A stretch of 64,000 bases of DNA from Oscillospiraceae bacterium (GTDB lineage Bacteria; Bacillota; Clostridia; Oscillospirales; Oscillospiraceae). Shown here piece by piece: positions 9,164 to 18,607 of the stretch. Position 1 is the stretch's first letter. Every line of letters starts with the position of its first letter. Position numbers and translations under genes: made by a program. Below the pieces are notes generated by a model. That model did no database searches. It was not told where the DNA came from and saw only the letters and a program-made list of their open reading frames with translations. The stretch lies in the NCBI GenBank assembly GCA_015068035.1, contig SVLI01000002.1, positions 1 through 64,000 of the forward strand, given 5' to 3'.

Positions 9164-10093
9164 ATGAATTCCAGGACGTTGTTATACATTTTGAAACGAA
9201 TTGCCCTGGCAGTGCTGACGGTTTGGATCGTCATTACGGTGACTTTCTTTGTCACGCGTGCCGTGCCCGGTGGCCCGTTTTTAGGAGAAAAGGCGCTTTC
9301 GGCAGAGGCCGAGGCCGCTTTGATGGCCAAATACGGACTGGACAAGCCGGTCTTTGAGCAGTACATCACTTATCTCAAGGACATTGTAACGCGTCTGGAC
9401 TTCGGCCCCTCCCTGAAAAACCGCGGCCGCACGGTTATCGACATCATTTCCGACGGCATGAAGGTGTCTGTGAGACTGGGTTTGATCGCCGCCGCCTGTG
9501 CAACGGTCATCGGCGTCGTGCTGGGCGCGGTGGCAGCGCTGCGCCGCAACAAGATCATCGACAAGATCATCATGGTGATCACAACTGCCTTTGTTTCCAT
9601 GCCCTCCTTCATTATGGGCGCATTGCTGCTATTGCTATTTTCATTGAAACTAAACTGGGTGCCGGCCAACGGCGCCATGGAGGGCGGACATATCCTGCCG
9701 GTGATCACTTTGGCCCTGTACCCCGCTGCGTACATCACCCGCTTGACCCGCTCCTCGATGCTGGACGTTCTCGGTCAGGACTACATCCGCACCGCCCGGG
9801 CCAAGGGCGTGTCAAGCGTGAAGATCATCTTCGGCCACGCGCTGAAGAATTCTTTGATCCCCGTGATCACCTATTTGGGGCCCATGCTCGCTTACATCGT
9901 TACCGGTTCGCTGGTTGTGGAGCAGATTTTCGCCGTGAACGGCATCGGCAGAGCATTCGTCAGCTCCATCACCGACCGTGACTATCCCTTAATCATGGGC
10001 ACGACCATTGTGCTGGCAACCCTGATCGTGATTATGAACCTGGTCAGCGACATCATGTACAAGGTCGTGGATCCCAGAATTACTTTGGAGTAA
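9164..10093 (+). CDS. oppB: oligopeptide ABC transporter permease OppB
   Basis: A 309-residue inner-membrane permease, first gene of a peptide importer operon. The N-terminus (LLYILKRIALAVLTVWIVITVTF) and VPGGPF are typical of DppB/OppB. The cytoplasmic EAA loop (YIRTARAKGVSSVKIIFGHALKNSLIPVI) is intact and contacts the ATPase subunits. It has about six membrane segments, the normal length. AAAGGA lies just before the ATG. Promoter and operator candidates lie about 100 bases upstream. oppC follows after 13 bases. Confidence 0.93.
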   Translation: MNSRTLLYILKRIALAVLTVWIVITVTFFVTRAVPGGPFLGEKALSAEAEAALMAKYGLDKPVFEQYITYLKDIVTRLDFGPSLKNRGRTVIDIISDGMKVSVRLGLIAAACATVIGVVLGAVAALRRNKIIDKIIMVITTAFVSMPSFIMGALLLLLFSLKLNWVPANGAMEGGHILPVITLALYPAAYITRLTRSSMLDVLGQDYIRTARAKGVSSVKIIFGHALKNSLIPVITYLGPMLAYIVTGSLVVEQIFAVNGIGRAFVSSITDRDYPLIMGTTIVLATLIVIMNLVSDIMYKVVDPRITLE

Positions 10094-10106
10094 AGGAGGA
10101 GCAAGC

Positions 10107-11171
10107 ATGCAGTTTAAGAAATTTCCCTTTTCCATGCATGTGAACCTGGATGATTTCATCCCGGCCACCGATGCGGAAAAAGAATACATGGTGCAGATGC
10201 GCCCCTCCAGCACCTTTCTTAAGGACGGCATCAAGCGCCTGCTGAAAAACAAGGTCGCAACCATCAGCTTCATCATCGTGGTCGTGATCGCGCTGGCGTC
10301 CATCTTCCTGCCCATGTTCTGGCCCTATTCCTATGACCAGATGCTGGGCGTGACGCCCGGCCGTCCCGTCGACCCCTCTTTCAACAACCTCGCGCCCTTT
10401 ACATACGGCACCACCGAGCAGCAATGGCTTGAGGAGGGCTATTCCGTCTTCCCGCACATTTTCGGCACGGATTCCCAGGGGCGTGACTACTTCATCCGCG
10501 TGGTCTACGGCGCGCGCATCTCTCTGGCCGTCGGCTTCTTTGCCAGCATCATCGTGCTGATCATCGGCATGACGGTTGGCTCCATCGCCGGCTACATCGG
10601 CGGCAAGGTGGACATTATCATCATGCGCATCGTGGATATTATCTATTCCCTGCCCGACACGTTGATGGTCATTTTGCTCGCGTCCGTCACGAAAGTCGCC
10701 CTGAGCGAGGCCATTGAGGGCACCATATTTGCCAGACTTGGCGTCAATATGATCAGCCTGTTCCTCGTGTTCGGCCTTCTTTACTGGGTTTCCATGTCCC
10801 GCCTGATCCGCGGACAGATTCTGTCCCTGCGCGAGCAGGAGTATGTGCTGGCCGCCAAATCCGCGGGCGCAAAGCCCAGCCGGATCATCCGCAAGCACCT
10901 GCTCCCCAACTGCATCAGCGTTGTGATCATCTCCACCGCGCTGCAGATTCCCTCGGCTATTTTCACGGAGAGCTTCCTGTCCTTCCTCGGTCTGGGTGTC
11001 AACGCGCCCATGCCGTCTCTGGGCAGCCTTGCCTCCGATGCGCTCAACGGCATCAACTCTTATTCCTTCCGTCTGCTGATCCCCGCCATTGTGATCGGCC
11101 TCATCGTACTGTCCCTGAACCTGTTCGGTGACGGTCTGCGTGACGCGTTCGATCCCAAGCTGAAAAATTAA
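10107..11171 (+). CDS. oppC: oligopeptide ABC transporter permease OppC
   Basis: The second permease, 354 residues. It has the OppC_N-type segment (LKDGIKRLLKNKVATISFIIV), a periplasm-facing insertion with FGTDSQGRDYFIRVVYGARISL typical of DppC/OppC, and the EAA loop (YVLAAKSAGAKPSRIIRKHLLPN). The conserved FLSFLGLG motif follows. GGAGG precedes the ATG. It forms a heterodimer with OppB. Confidence 0.93.
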   Translation: MQFKKFPFSMHVNLDDFIPATDAEKEYMVQMRPSSTFLKDGIKRLLKNKVATISFIIVVVIALASIFLPMFWPYSYDQMLGVTPGRPVDPSFNNLAPFTYGTTEQQWLEEGYSVFPHIFGTDSQGRDYFIRVVYGARISLAVGFFASIIVLIIGMTVGSIAGYIGGKVDIIIMRIVDIIYSLPDTLMVILLASVTKVALSEAIEGTIFARLGVNMISLFLVFGLLYWVSMSRLIRGQILSLREQEYVLAAKSAGAKPSRIIRKHLLPNCISVVIISTALQIPSAIFTESFLSFLGLGVNAPMPSLGSLASDALNGINSYSFRLLIPAIVIGLIVLSLNLFGDGLRDAFDPKLKN

Positions 11172-11189
11172 CGAAAGGAACGTTAAGTT

Positions 11190-12179
11190 ATGGCATTACT
11201 TGAAGTGCGCGACCTGCACACTGCCTTTACCACCCCTGCGGGTACTGTTAATGCGGTTAACGGCGTGTCCTTTAACCTGGAAAGGGGCAAGGTTCTGGGC
11301 ATCGTGGGCGAGTCCGGTTCCGGCAAATCCGTCACCGCTTATTCCATCATGCAGATTCTGGAGAAGAACGGCAAGATCGTTTCCGGCTCCATTAAGATGG
11401 ACGGGCAGGAGCTGGTGGATGCCGGCGAAAAGGTTATGAAAACCGTTCGCGGCAACAAGATCTCCATCATCTTCCAGGACCCGATGACCTCCCTGAACCC
11501 TACTTATACCATCGGCCATCAGCTGATGGAAGCCATCATGCTTCACACCTCCCGCAACAAGCAGCAGGCTTGGGATCGGGCGGTTGAAATGCTCCGTCTT
11601 GTGAACGTAAACGAGCCGGAAAAGCGCATGAAGCAGTATCCCTTTGAGTTCTCCGGCGGTATGCGCCAGAGAGTTATGATTGCAATGGCTCTGGCCTGTG
11701 AGCCGGACATTCTAATTGCCGACGAACCCACCACCGCTCTGGACGTGACCATTCAGGCACAGATTCTGGAACTGATGCAGAGTCTGCAGAAGGAACTGGG
11801 CATGGCGATCATCATGATCACCCACGACCTGGGTGTTGTGGCGCAGATGTGCGACGAAGTGATCGTGATGTATGCCGGCTCCATCTGCGAGCAGGGCACG
11901 GCGGACGAGATCTTTTACAACCCCCGTCATGAATACACCAAGGGTCTGATGCGCTCTATCCCCACTGTCAACAATGATGACGAGGAGCTCAAGCCCATCA
12001 GCGGAACGCCCATCGACCTTTTGAACATGCCTGCCGGCTGCCCCTTTGCTCCCCGCTGTGACGCGGCCATGAAAATCTGCCTGCGGGAGCGCTGCCCCCG
12101 TATGGAGATCAATGAAGATCACGCTGCAGCCTGCTGGGTCAATGTGAAAAACGAAATGGAAGGCGGTGAGGATGCATGA
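11190..12179 (+). CDS. oppD: oligopeptide ABC transporter ATPase OppD
   Basis: A 329-residue ATPase with Walker A GESGSGKS (about residues 39-46), Q-loop [10 protein letters not shown], signature SGGMRQR, Walker B ILIADEPT and H-loop ITHDLGVV. The C-terminal Cys-containing oligopeptide-transporter extension ([21 protein letters not shown]) is present and in relatives often carries an Fe-S cluster. It overlaps oppF by four bases (ATGA). Confidence 0.94.
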   Translation: MALLEVRDLHTAFTTPAGTVNAVNGVSFNLERGKVLGIVGESGSGKSVTAYSIMQILEKNGKIVSGSIKMDGQELVDAGEKVMKTVRGNKISIIFQDPMTSLNPTYTIGHQLMEAIMLHTSRNKQQAWDRAVEMLRLVNVNEPEKRMKQYPFEFSGGMRQRVMIAMALACEPDILIADEPTTALDVTIQAQILELMQSLQKELGMAIIMITHDLGVVAQMCDEVIVMYAGSICEQGTADEIFYNPRHEYTKGLMRSIPTVNNDDEELKPISGTPIDLLNMPAGCPFAPRCDAAMKICLRERCPRMEINEDHAAACWVNVKNEMEGGEDA

Positions 12180-13156
12180 GTCAGGTTGAGAATCTGGTTG
12201 AAGTCAAAAATCTGAAAGAATACTTCAGCATCAATACCGGTCTGTTCTCCTCCAAGCCGCTCAAGGCCGTGGATGATGTGTCCTTTGCCATTCGCAAGGG
12301 CGAAACCCTTGGCCTCGTGGGCGAATCCGGCTGCGGCAAAACGACCGTTGGCCGCACGCTGCTGCACCTGTATAAGCCCACGGCCGGCGAAGTTTGGTTC
12401 AACGGCAAAAAAATCGTAACTAAGCAGGATATTGCCGAGTTCCGCAAAAAAACCGCCATGGTTTTTCAGGACCCCTATTCCTCTCTGAACCCCAGAATGA
12501 CGGTCTCCGATATTATCGGCGAGCCGCTGGACATCCATAAAATGTACGCAAACAAGCAGGAACGCTCGGAGAAAATCCTTGCCATGATGGAAAAGGTCGG
12601 TTTGAACTCTGAGCACGCCAGCCGTTATGCGCATGAATTTTCCGGCGGTCAGCGCCAGCGCATCGGCATTGCCCGCTCTTTGGTGACGAATCCGGAGTTT
12701 GTGGTCTGCGATGAGCCCGTTTCCGCGCTGGACGTTTCCATCCAGGCGCAGGTCATCAATATGTTTGACGAGCTGCAGCGTGAGATGGGACTGACCTATC
12801 TTTTCATTGCCCATGACCTTCTGGTCGTCCGCCACATTTCCGACCGCATTGCGGTTATGTATCTTGGCAAACTGGTGGAGCTGGCGGATGCCAAGGAAAT
12901 TTACGATCATCCGCTGCATCCCTATTCCAAGAGCCTGATGTCCGCCGTTCCCGTGCCGGATCCCAAGGTGGCCAGAGCCAACCAGCGCGTTGTGCTCCAT
13001 GGCGACATTCCCAGCCCCTTGAACGCGCCTTCCGGCTGCCCCTTCCGCACTCGTTGCCCCCATGCGTGCGACGTCTGCGCAGAGCGCATGCCCGAGCTCA
13101 AGGAGCTGTCCTCCGGTCACTTCGTGGCCTGCCACAGAGCGGAGGAACTCAACTGA
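12176..13156 (+). CDS. oppF: oligopeptide ABC transporter ATPase OppF
   Basis: The 326-residue second ATPase. Walker [10 protein letters not shown]-loop [10 protein letters not shown], signature SGGQRQR, Walker [13 protein letters not shown] and the C-terminal Cys motif [15 protein letters not shown] are all intact. It starts within the oppD stop (ATGA overlap), so the two subunits should be made in equal amounts. A 139-base gap separates it from the binding-protein gene. Confidence 0.94.
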   Translation: MSQVENLVEVKNLKEYFSINTGLFSSKPLKAVDDVSFAIRKGETLGLVGESGCGKTTVGRTLLHLYKPTAGEVWFNGKKIVTKQDIAEFRKKTAMVFQDPYSSLNPRMTVSDIIGEPLDIHKMYANKQERSEKILAMMEKVGLNSEHASRYAHEFSGGQRQRIGIARSLVTNPEFVVCDEPVSALDVSIQAQVINMFDELQREMGLTYLFIAHDLLVVRHISDRIAVMYLGKLVELADAKEIYDHPLHPYSKSLMSAVPVPDPKVARANQRVVLHGDIPSPLNAPSGCPFRTRCPHACDVCAERMPELKELSSGHFVACHRAEELN

Positions 13157-13295
13157 GCCATCGGCTCTCCCCGGAGAAAGCCTCCGGCAACATTTCGATT
13201 CGTTCCTGATTTTGGTGTGCCGTACCGAAACAGGTATGAATATAAAAAATGGAAAAACATTTCCAAAACAAATTCTAAGAAGGGAAAATCACACG

Positions 13296-15113
13296 ATGAA
13301 GAAACTGTTTGCACTGCTTCTGGCAGTTGTGATGGTTCTGAGCCTGGTCGCTTGCGGCGGCAAGCAGCCTGCCCCCAATCAGGGCGGCACCCCCCAGGAC
13401 AGCGGCACCACCGCGACTGACAAGCCCACCACCCCCGAAGAGATCGAAGCTGCCAACGCTGAGATCCGTTACGCGTTTGGTCTGCTGCTGGACCGCAACT
13501 ACATTGTTGAGTCCATCTCCCAGGCCGGCGAAAAGCCCGCCAACACCTTCGTTGCTGACGGTATGGCCGACAACAACGGCGGTAACTTCGCGCTGAACTC
13601 CAACGGCGGCGAGGGCTACTTCAGCGTCGACAAGGATGCTTTCCAGGCCAACTTCGACGAGGCGATCACCATCCTGAAGAAGTACTATGACTATGACGGC
13701 ACCAAGTTCACCAACGCTCCTTCTCTGACCTACCTGTACAACACCAACGAGGGCCACAAGGCCATCGGTGAGTACATCCAGAGCGCGCTGGCTACCGTGG
13801 GCATCACCATGACCATGGAAAACCAGGAGTGGAACACCTTCCTGAACACCCGTAAGGAAGGCCAGTACTCCGTCGCCCGTAACGGCTGGGTTGCTGACTA
13901 CACCGATCCCATCTGCTTCCTGGATATGTGGATCTCCGGCTCCGGCAACAACGACGTTCAGTTCGGCAAGGGCGCCCACAAGGATCTGAAGATGTATGAT
14001 CTGGACCTGACCGCCTACGGCCTGGACATCAAGGTTGAGGACGGCACCTGGGCTGAGACCTACGACGTTCTGGTCGCCGAGATCAAGAAGTGCTCCGACA
14101 CCGAGAAGCGCTTTGCGATGATGCACGTGGCCGAGGATATGCTCATGGCCACCGGCTGCCTGACTCCTATCTACTACTACACCGATCTGTACATGATCAA
14201 CGACAAGGTCGAAGGCTTCTACTCCATCCCCCTTGGCTACAAGTACTTCCAGGGCACCACGGTTGACGGCAAGGGCGACTCCCTGCCCGTCTGCCTGGCT
14301 TCCGAGCCCGACACTCTGGATCCCGCTCTGAACTCCGCCGTTGACGGCGCCACCATGCTGGTTCACCTGTTCGCAGGTCTTGCCAAGTGGCAGCAGAATG
14401 CTGACGGCACCCTGAGCGTTGTTGCTGACTGCGCTACCGAGCTGCCCGAGGGTAAGGTTAACGACGACGGCACCGTTACCTACACCTACACCCTGAAGGA
14501 TGGCCTGAAGTGGTCCGACGGCGAGGATCTGACCGCCGGCGATTTCGAGTTTGCATGGAAGCGCGCTGCTTCTGCTGAGCTCGCCGCTGACTACGGCTAC
14601 ATGTTCGACGTCATCTATGGCTTCGATGTTGACAACTGCTGCGCCACCGAGGACTTCGCTGTTAAGGCTCTCGACGACAAGACCCTCGAGGTCACCCTGA
14701 AGAACGCTGTTTCCTACTGGAACGAGCTGATTGCCTTCCCGACCTACTTCCCCGTCCGCGAGGATGTTGTCGCCAACGAGGCATGGGCCACCGATCCCAG
14801 CACTTATGTCTGCAACGGTGCTTACACTCTGTCCGCTTGGGAGCATGACCAGGTCATCACCCTGACCAAGAGCGAGACCTATCACAATGCTGACGATGTC
14901 ACCATGAACGAGATCAAGTGCTACCTGTCCGATGATGCCAACAACATGCTGACCAACTTCAAGAACGGCGACTGGCTGCTCATCGACGACGTTCCCACCA
15001 ACGAGATCAACACTCTGAAGACCGAGTACCCCGAGGAGTTCGTAATTGCCGGCCAGATCGGTACTTACTACGTCTGCTGGAACGTCAACCTCAACCTGCT
15101 GCCCCAGGAATAA
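13296..15113 (+). CDS. oppA: peptide-binding lipoprotein, apparently circularly permuted OppA
   Basis: A 605-residue binding lipoprotein with a signal and lipobox (LSLVACGG, Cys20) and a Thr/Pro linker. The order of the mature protein is unusual. Residues about 46-319 are what normally forms the C-terminal half of OppA (RYAFGLLLDRNYIVES; GWVADYTDPICFLDMW; TGCLTPIYYYTDLYM; end-like LGYKYF). A short linker (320-329, GTTVDGKGDS) then leads into what is normally the beginning (PVCLASEPDTLDPALNSAVDG; TYTLKDGLKWSDGEDLTAGDFEFAWKRA in overlapping pieces), and the gene stops at CWNVNLNLLPQE. In ordinary family members that point continues into the segment found here at residue 46. Both halves look complete and frame and codon use are even, so the protein could fold normally. 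ATG 13296 has AAGGGAAA upstream. A terminator follows. Confidence 0.88.
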   Translation: MKKLFALLLAVVMVLSLVACGGKQPAPNQGGTPQDSGTTATDKPTTPEEIEAANAEIRYAFGLLLDRNYIVESISQAGEKPANTFVADGMADNNGGNFALNSNGGEGYFSVDKDAFQANFDEAITILKKYYDYDGTKFTNAPSLTYLYNTNEGHKAIGEYIQSALATVGITMTMENQEWNTFLNTRKEGQYSVARNGWVADYTDPICFLDMWISGSGNNDVQFGKGAHKDLKMYDLDLTAYGLDIKVEDGTWAETYDVLVAEIKKCSDTEKRFAMMHVAEDMLMATGCLTPIYYYTDLYMINDKVEGFYSIPLGYKYFQGTTVDGKGDSLPVCLASEPDTLDPALNSAVDGATMLVHLFAGLAKWQQNADGTLSVVADCATELPEGKVNDDGTVTYTYTLKDGLKWSDGEDLTAGDFEFAWKRAASAELAADYGYMFDVIYGFDVDNCCATEDFAVKALDDKTLEVTLKNAVSYWNELIAFPTYFPVREDVVANEAWATDPSTYVCNGAYTLSAWEHDQVITLTKSETYHNADDVTMNEIKCYLSDDANNMLTNFKNGDWLLIDDVPTNEINTLKTEYPEEFVIAGQIGTYYVCWNVNLNLLPQE

Positions 15114-15149
15114 TCCTTTGCGGCACTTGTTGAATAAGGCATAACAAGG

Positions 15150-15187
15150 TCCCCTGCTTTCTGCGGAAGGCAGGGGATTTTCTTTGT
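15150..15187 (+). terminator. terminator of the opp operon
   Basis: A 12-bp stem (15150-15161 with 15166-15177, one G-U pair), loop TGCG-like, then ATTTTCTTT. Confidence 0.85.
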
Positions 15188-15266
15188 GTTTTAACCGAGA
15201 TTTCATAGACACTCGCCATTATACCCTGTCAAATTGGATTTGGGCCAAACGCCGGGAGAATAACAG

Positions 15267-15318
15267 TTGGAAAAGGCCTTCATCCTATGCTATAATTCAT
15301 TTGAAAACTATGAATTTG
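15267..15318 (+). promoter_or_regulatory. promoter with conserved downstream element (XRE gene)
   Basis: -35 TTGGAA (15267-15272), 18-bp spacer, -10 TATAAT (15291-15296), followed by CATTTGAAAA and a GAATT-containing tail. The block from the -10 to 15318 is nearly repeated at 16729-16756 in front of the metallophosphoesterase gene. Confidence 0.7.
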
Positions 15319-15333
15319 TGAAAGAGTATCATT

Positions 15334-15939
15334 ATGGAATTTCATGAAAAATTGCAGGAACTGAGAAAACAAAAAGGACTGACGCAGGAGGAACTGGCGG
15401 AGGTGCTCTTTGTGTCGCGCTCCGCCGTTTCAAAGTGGGAATCGAACCGGGGTTATCCCAATATCGAATCGCTCAAAGCAATCGCAAAATTCTTCGGCGT
15501 AACGGTCGATACGCTCCTCTCCGGCGAGGAATTGCTTACCATATCGGAAGCGGATAGCAGGAAAAAAGAAAATCATTTCCGCGATCTTGTGTTCGGGCTT
15601 CTCGATCTGAGCGTTATGATGCTTGCTTTTCTTCCCTTCTTCGGACAGAATGCACAGGACATGATCCAGGGCGTTTCTCTTTTGTCGCTAACAGACATTG
15701 GCCTGTATCTGCGTATAGGCTATTATATTGCCGTTGCGGTCATGGTCGCCGTCGGCGTTTTAAGCCTTGCTCTTCAAAACTGCGAGAGGCCCTTTTGGCT
15801 GCGCAATAAATATAAGCTGTCTTTGTTCTTAAACACGGCCGGGGCGCTTCTGTTTGTGATCAGTCGGCAGCCATATGCCGCAAGTTTTCTGCTGCTTTTC
15901 CTGATTATCAAGGCCCTAATGCTTATCAAGTGGAAATGA
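15334..15939 (+). CDS. XRE-family regulator with membrane tail
   Basis: 201 residues. Residues about 5-60 are a Cro/CI helix-turn-helix (LRKQKGLTQEELAEVLFVSR then AVSKWESNRGYPN). After a short linker, three to four hydrophobic segments fill the C-terminal half (from about residue 90), so this is a membrane-bound regulator of a kind common in Firmicutes. No ligand domain is recognised. The promoter element shared with the metallophosphoesterase gene 1.4 kb downstream suggests autoregulation and a small regulon; that is inference. Confidence 0.85.
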   Translation: MEFHEKLQELRKQKGLTQEELAEVLFVSRSAVSKWESNRGYPNIESLKAIAKFFGVTVDTLLSGEELLTISEADSRKKENHFRDLVFGLLDLSVMMLAFLPFFGQNAQDMIQGVSLLSLTDIGLYLRIGYYIAVAVMVAVGVLSLALQNCERPFWLRNKYKLSLFLNTAGALLFVISRQPYAASFLLLFLIIKALMLIKWK

Positions 15940-15944
15940 TACGA

Positions 15945-15972
15945 AAGGTGTCACGCAAGTGACACCTTGTTT
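15945..15972 (+). terminator. intrinsic terminator
   Basis: Perfect 10-bp stem AAGGTGTCAC (15945-15954) with GTGACACCTT (15959-15968), GCAA loop, then GTTT. Confidence 0.8.
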
Positions 15973-16043
15973 CTTGTGTATTTCTCATTCCGCCTTAAAC
16001 TGTATTCGTATCGAAAACCGAATCCGGAAAGGCGGGTCTAAAA

Positions 16044-16694
16044 ATGAAACAGAAAAATCGCAAAAACTTATATGCCTCGGTTTCCTTGCTTGCCGCGTTT
16101 GTTTTGTGGACGGCAGCGCTTGGCTTTATTGACGTCAGGGCAATCGGGCCGAACGGCTCAAGCGTTGGCTTTGCCGCTATCAACGCCCTGATCCACAGGC
16201 TTACCGGCGTGCACATGCTGCTTTATCACGTCACCGACTGGCTAGGCCTTGTGCCGATTTTTGTTGCGCTGGGCTTTGCCATGCTCGGGCTTGTGCAATG
16301 GATCAAAAGAAAAAAGCTGCGCCGGGTGGATTACAGCCTCTTCATCCTCGGCGGATTCTACATCGCCGTAATGGCTGTGTACATACTGTTTGAAGCCGTT
16401 ACCGTCAATTTCAGGCCTGTGCTGATCGGCGGGATTCTGGAAAAATCCTATCCCTCATCGACCACGCTGCTCGTGATGTGCATTATGCCCACGGCGGCCA
16501 TGCAACTCAGCCGCCGGATAAAAAACATAGCGCTCAGAAAATGCTTGTCCCTTTTCATTGCCGCTTTTATCGTTTTCATGGTGGCGGGCAGGCTCGTTTC
16601 GGGCGTGCATTGGTTTACGGACATTGTCGGCGGCGCTTTACTCAGCGCCGGACTTGTAATGCTGTACCGATATTTTGCGGGGCTGAAAGAATAA
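16044..16694 (+). CDS. PAP2-superfamily membrane phosphatase
   Basis: A 216-residue integral membrane protein with about six helices. The three phosphatase motifs are recognisable though drifted: an RP motif in TVNFRPV, PSSTT in place of the usual PSGH, and RLVSGVHWFTD (R-x5-H-x3-D) near the C-terminus carrying the catalytic His. Members dephosphorylate lipid or undecaprenyl phosphates at the membrane; the substrate here is unknown. The changed PSGH motif (no His) may reduce activity. GGAAAGGCGG precedes the ATG. Confidence 0.8.
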   Translation: MKQKNRKNLYASVSLLAAFVLWTAALGFIDVRAIGPNGSSVGFAAINALIHRLTGVHMLLYHVTDWLGLVPIFVALGFAMLGLVQWIKRKKLRRVDYSLFILGGFYIAVMAVYILFEAVTVNFRPVLIGGILEKSYPSSTTLLVMCIMPTAAMQLSRRIKNIALRKCLSLFIAAFIVFMVAGRLVSGVHWFTDIVGGALLSAGLVMLYRYFAGLKE

Positions 16695-16704
16695 CAGAAT
16701 TTCT

Positions 16705-16756
16705 GTGGAAAAAGCGCAAAACACATGGTATAATCCATTTGAAAAATAAGAATTCG
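16705..16756 (+). promoter_or_regulatory. promoter with conserved downstream element (phosphoesterase gene)
   Basis: -35 GTGGAA (16705-16710), 18-bp spacer, -10 TATAAT (16729-16734), then a block matching 15291-15318 at about 24 of 28 positions. Confidence 0.65.
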
Positions 16757-16770
16757 AAAGGGTGTACGCG

Positions 16771-17622
16771 ATGAAAACTACCGGGGCGGCAGAAAACAAC
16801 ATGCGGCATCTTCATTTGCACAATTACAAAATCGAAGCCAAGGGAATTAAGAAGAAAATCATATATCAATTCAGCGACGTTCACCTCACCGAATATGACC
16901 ATTTGTCCGATGAAAAAGAGAAGGAAAGCGCCATTTCCTTTACCCAGATTTGGATAAAGCAGCGCCTTGTTTTTGCCGACAACCACGGCGATCCGTACAA
17001 CAAAGAGGAACTTCAGACGGCACGCGCCTATTTTGCGGAGCTGCTGGCCGCGGCCAACGAGGGCGACGTGCTCGTTATGGCGGGCGACATCTGCCATGAT
17101 CTCAGCGGGGCAAATCTGCGCGCCCTTGATGCGGATATGAAGAATCTTCAAATCCCCTATATGTACGTGCTGGGAAATCACGAGTCCATTGATGATATAC
17201 CGGACGGGCATCTGCTTGAAAAAGCAAAGGCGCCGGTGCAGATTCTCGAGCTGGAAGACATGCTTATTTTTGGCCTCGACAATTCCTTGCAGACGGTTAC
17301 CAGGGAGCAGAACGAAACGCTCAGAAATGCGCTGCTTGGCGAAAAGCCCCTGCTGATCGTGATGCACTCCCCCATTACAACAGAGGGAAACAAAGCCGAC
17401 ATAGAAAGATATGGAGGGCATTTCAGGTTCAATTACGAAGGCGCGCCGGAAGAGGTGCTCGAATTTGTTGAAATCCTCAAGCAAAACGCCTCCAAAGTGC
17501 TTGCCGTTTTGGCCGGACATCTGCATTTTGCAAGCGATTCGGAAATTGCGCCCGGTTTGATGCAATATGTTTCCTCGCAGGGCGTATTGGGCCACATAAA
17601 CCGCTTCGAAATCGGCGACTGA
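16771..17622 (+). CDS. calcineurin-like metallophosphoesterase
   Basis: 283 residues with the two-metal phosphoesterase motifs in order: FSDVHL (D-x-H), MAGDICHD (GD), LGNHES (GNHE), a distal MHSP, and AGHLHFAS (GH-x-H). There is no signal peptide, so it is cytosolic. The substrate is not deducible. ATG 16771 follows AAAGGG closely; a GTG at 16762 is in frame but overlaps that site. It is monocistronic with its own promoter and terminator. Confidence 0.88.
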   Translation: MKTTGAAENNMRHLHLHNYKIEAKGIKKKIIYQFSDVHLTEYDHLSDEKEKESAISFTQIWIKQRLVFADNHGDPYNKEELQTARAYFAELLAAANEGDVLVMAGDICHDLSGANLRALDADMKNLQIPYMYVLGNHESIDDIPDGHLLEKAKAPVQILELEDMLIFGLDNSLQTVTREQNETLRNALLGEKPLLIVMHSPITTEGNKADIERYGGHFRFNYEGAPEEVLEFVEILKQNASKVLAVLAGHLHFASDSEIAPGLMQYVSSQGVLGHINRFEIGD

Positions 17623-17647
17623 ATCGGCGCTTGCCTGCCATAAAAAG

Positions 17648-17686
17648 AACCCTCTGCAAGACGCCAAGCCTTGCAGAGGGTTTTTT
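17648..17686 (+). terminator. intrinsic terminator
   Basis: A perfect 13-bp stem (17648-17660 with 17670-17682) followed by T to 17686. Confidence 0.9.
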
Positions 17687-17754
17687 GTGCCTGTTTTCGC
17701 CTTTGGCGCGTTATGCCCGTTCCCTTTCTGCGGCAGCCGCCGCCAAGCTCGCGG

Positions 17755-17784
17755 TTGACACCGGCACTGCAAAAGACATATTAT
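17755..17784 (+). promoter_or_regulatory. promoter for MBL-fold gene
   Basis: -35 TTGACA (17755-17760), 18-bp spacer, -10 TATTAT (17779-17784), 32 bases before the ATG. Confidence 0.7.
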
Positions 17785-17815
17785 GGAAGCAAGCTGAAAA
17801 ACGGGAGAAATTGGC

Positions 17816-18607
17816 ATGAAAATCATAACGCTCATAGAGAACACATCCTGCGATGAACGCTTTGCCTGTGAACACGGCCTGAGCCTCTATATCGAGACCG
17901 CCCGGCACAAAATTCTCTTTGACGCCGGAAAATCCGGCGCATTTGCCGCGAATGCAGCCAAACTGGGTGTGGACCTGTCTGCTGTCGATATCGCTGTCCT
18001 GTCACACGGGCATTATGACCACGGCGGCGGGCTGGCAGAGTTTATGCAGCAAAACAGCAGGGCGCCCATTTACCTGAGCAGATACGCTTTTGAGGCGCAC
18101 CTCAACGCCACGGGGCGGGACATTGGTCTAAACAAAGCGCTGCAGCAGTCCGACCGGCTCATCTTCACCGATGCAGAATTGGTGATCGACGAGGAGCTTG
18201 CGCTGTACACCTGCAACGACCGCGCGCGGCCGTTTGCCATGCCGCCCTGCGGACTGAGCATGGTTGAAAACGGCGAGCGTGTGCCGGAAGACTTCCGCCA
18301 CGAGCAATATCTCCTCATTCGGGAGAACGGCAGCCGGGTTCTCATCAGCGGCTGCTCCCATAAGGGTATCCTCAACATTGCCGAATGGTTCAGGCCCGAC
18401 GTTTTGATCGGCGGCTTCCATTTTATGGAGCTGGGAACCACCGGCGATGACGCAAAGTTCATTACGGATGCCGCGCAGAAGCTTTGCGCACACCAGACGC
18501 AGTATTATACCGGCCATTGCACCGGACAGGAGCAATACCGCCTGCTCAAAAGCCTGATGGGAAGCCGTGTGCAGTCCATTTCCTCCGGAGATGTGCTCGA
18601 GCTTTAG
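17816..18607 (+). CDS. MBL-fold metallohydrolase, DHPPP-synthase-like
   Basis: 263 residues with the metallo-beta-lactamase metal motif LSHGHYDHGGGL (H-x-H-x-D-H), later ISGCSHKGILNI, GGFHFME and YTGHCTG. This arrangement fits the group annotated as 7,8-dihydropterin-6-methyl-4-(beta-D-ribofuranosyl)aminobenzene-5'-phosphate synthase-like proteins, which are mostly unproven in function. It is cytosolic and stands alone behind a good promoter. Any pterin role would be speculative. Confidence 0.85.
   Translation: MKIITLIENTSCDERFACEHGLSLYIETARHKILFDAGKSGAFAANAAKLGVDLSAVDIAVLSHGHYDHGGGLAEFMQQNSRAPIYLSRYAFEAHLNATGRDIGLNKALQQSDRLIFTDAELVIDEELALYTCNDRARPFAMPPCGLSMVENGERVPEDFRHEQYLLIRENGSRVLISGCSHKGILNIAEWFRPDVLIGGFHFMELGTTGDDAKFITDAAQKLCAHQTQYYTGHCTGQEQYRLLKSLMGSRVQSISSGDVLEL

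Noticed and set aside
13275..15212. 645-codon open frame antisense to oppA
   Set aside because: Result of the strong codon bias of the binding-protein gene on the other strand.
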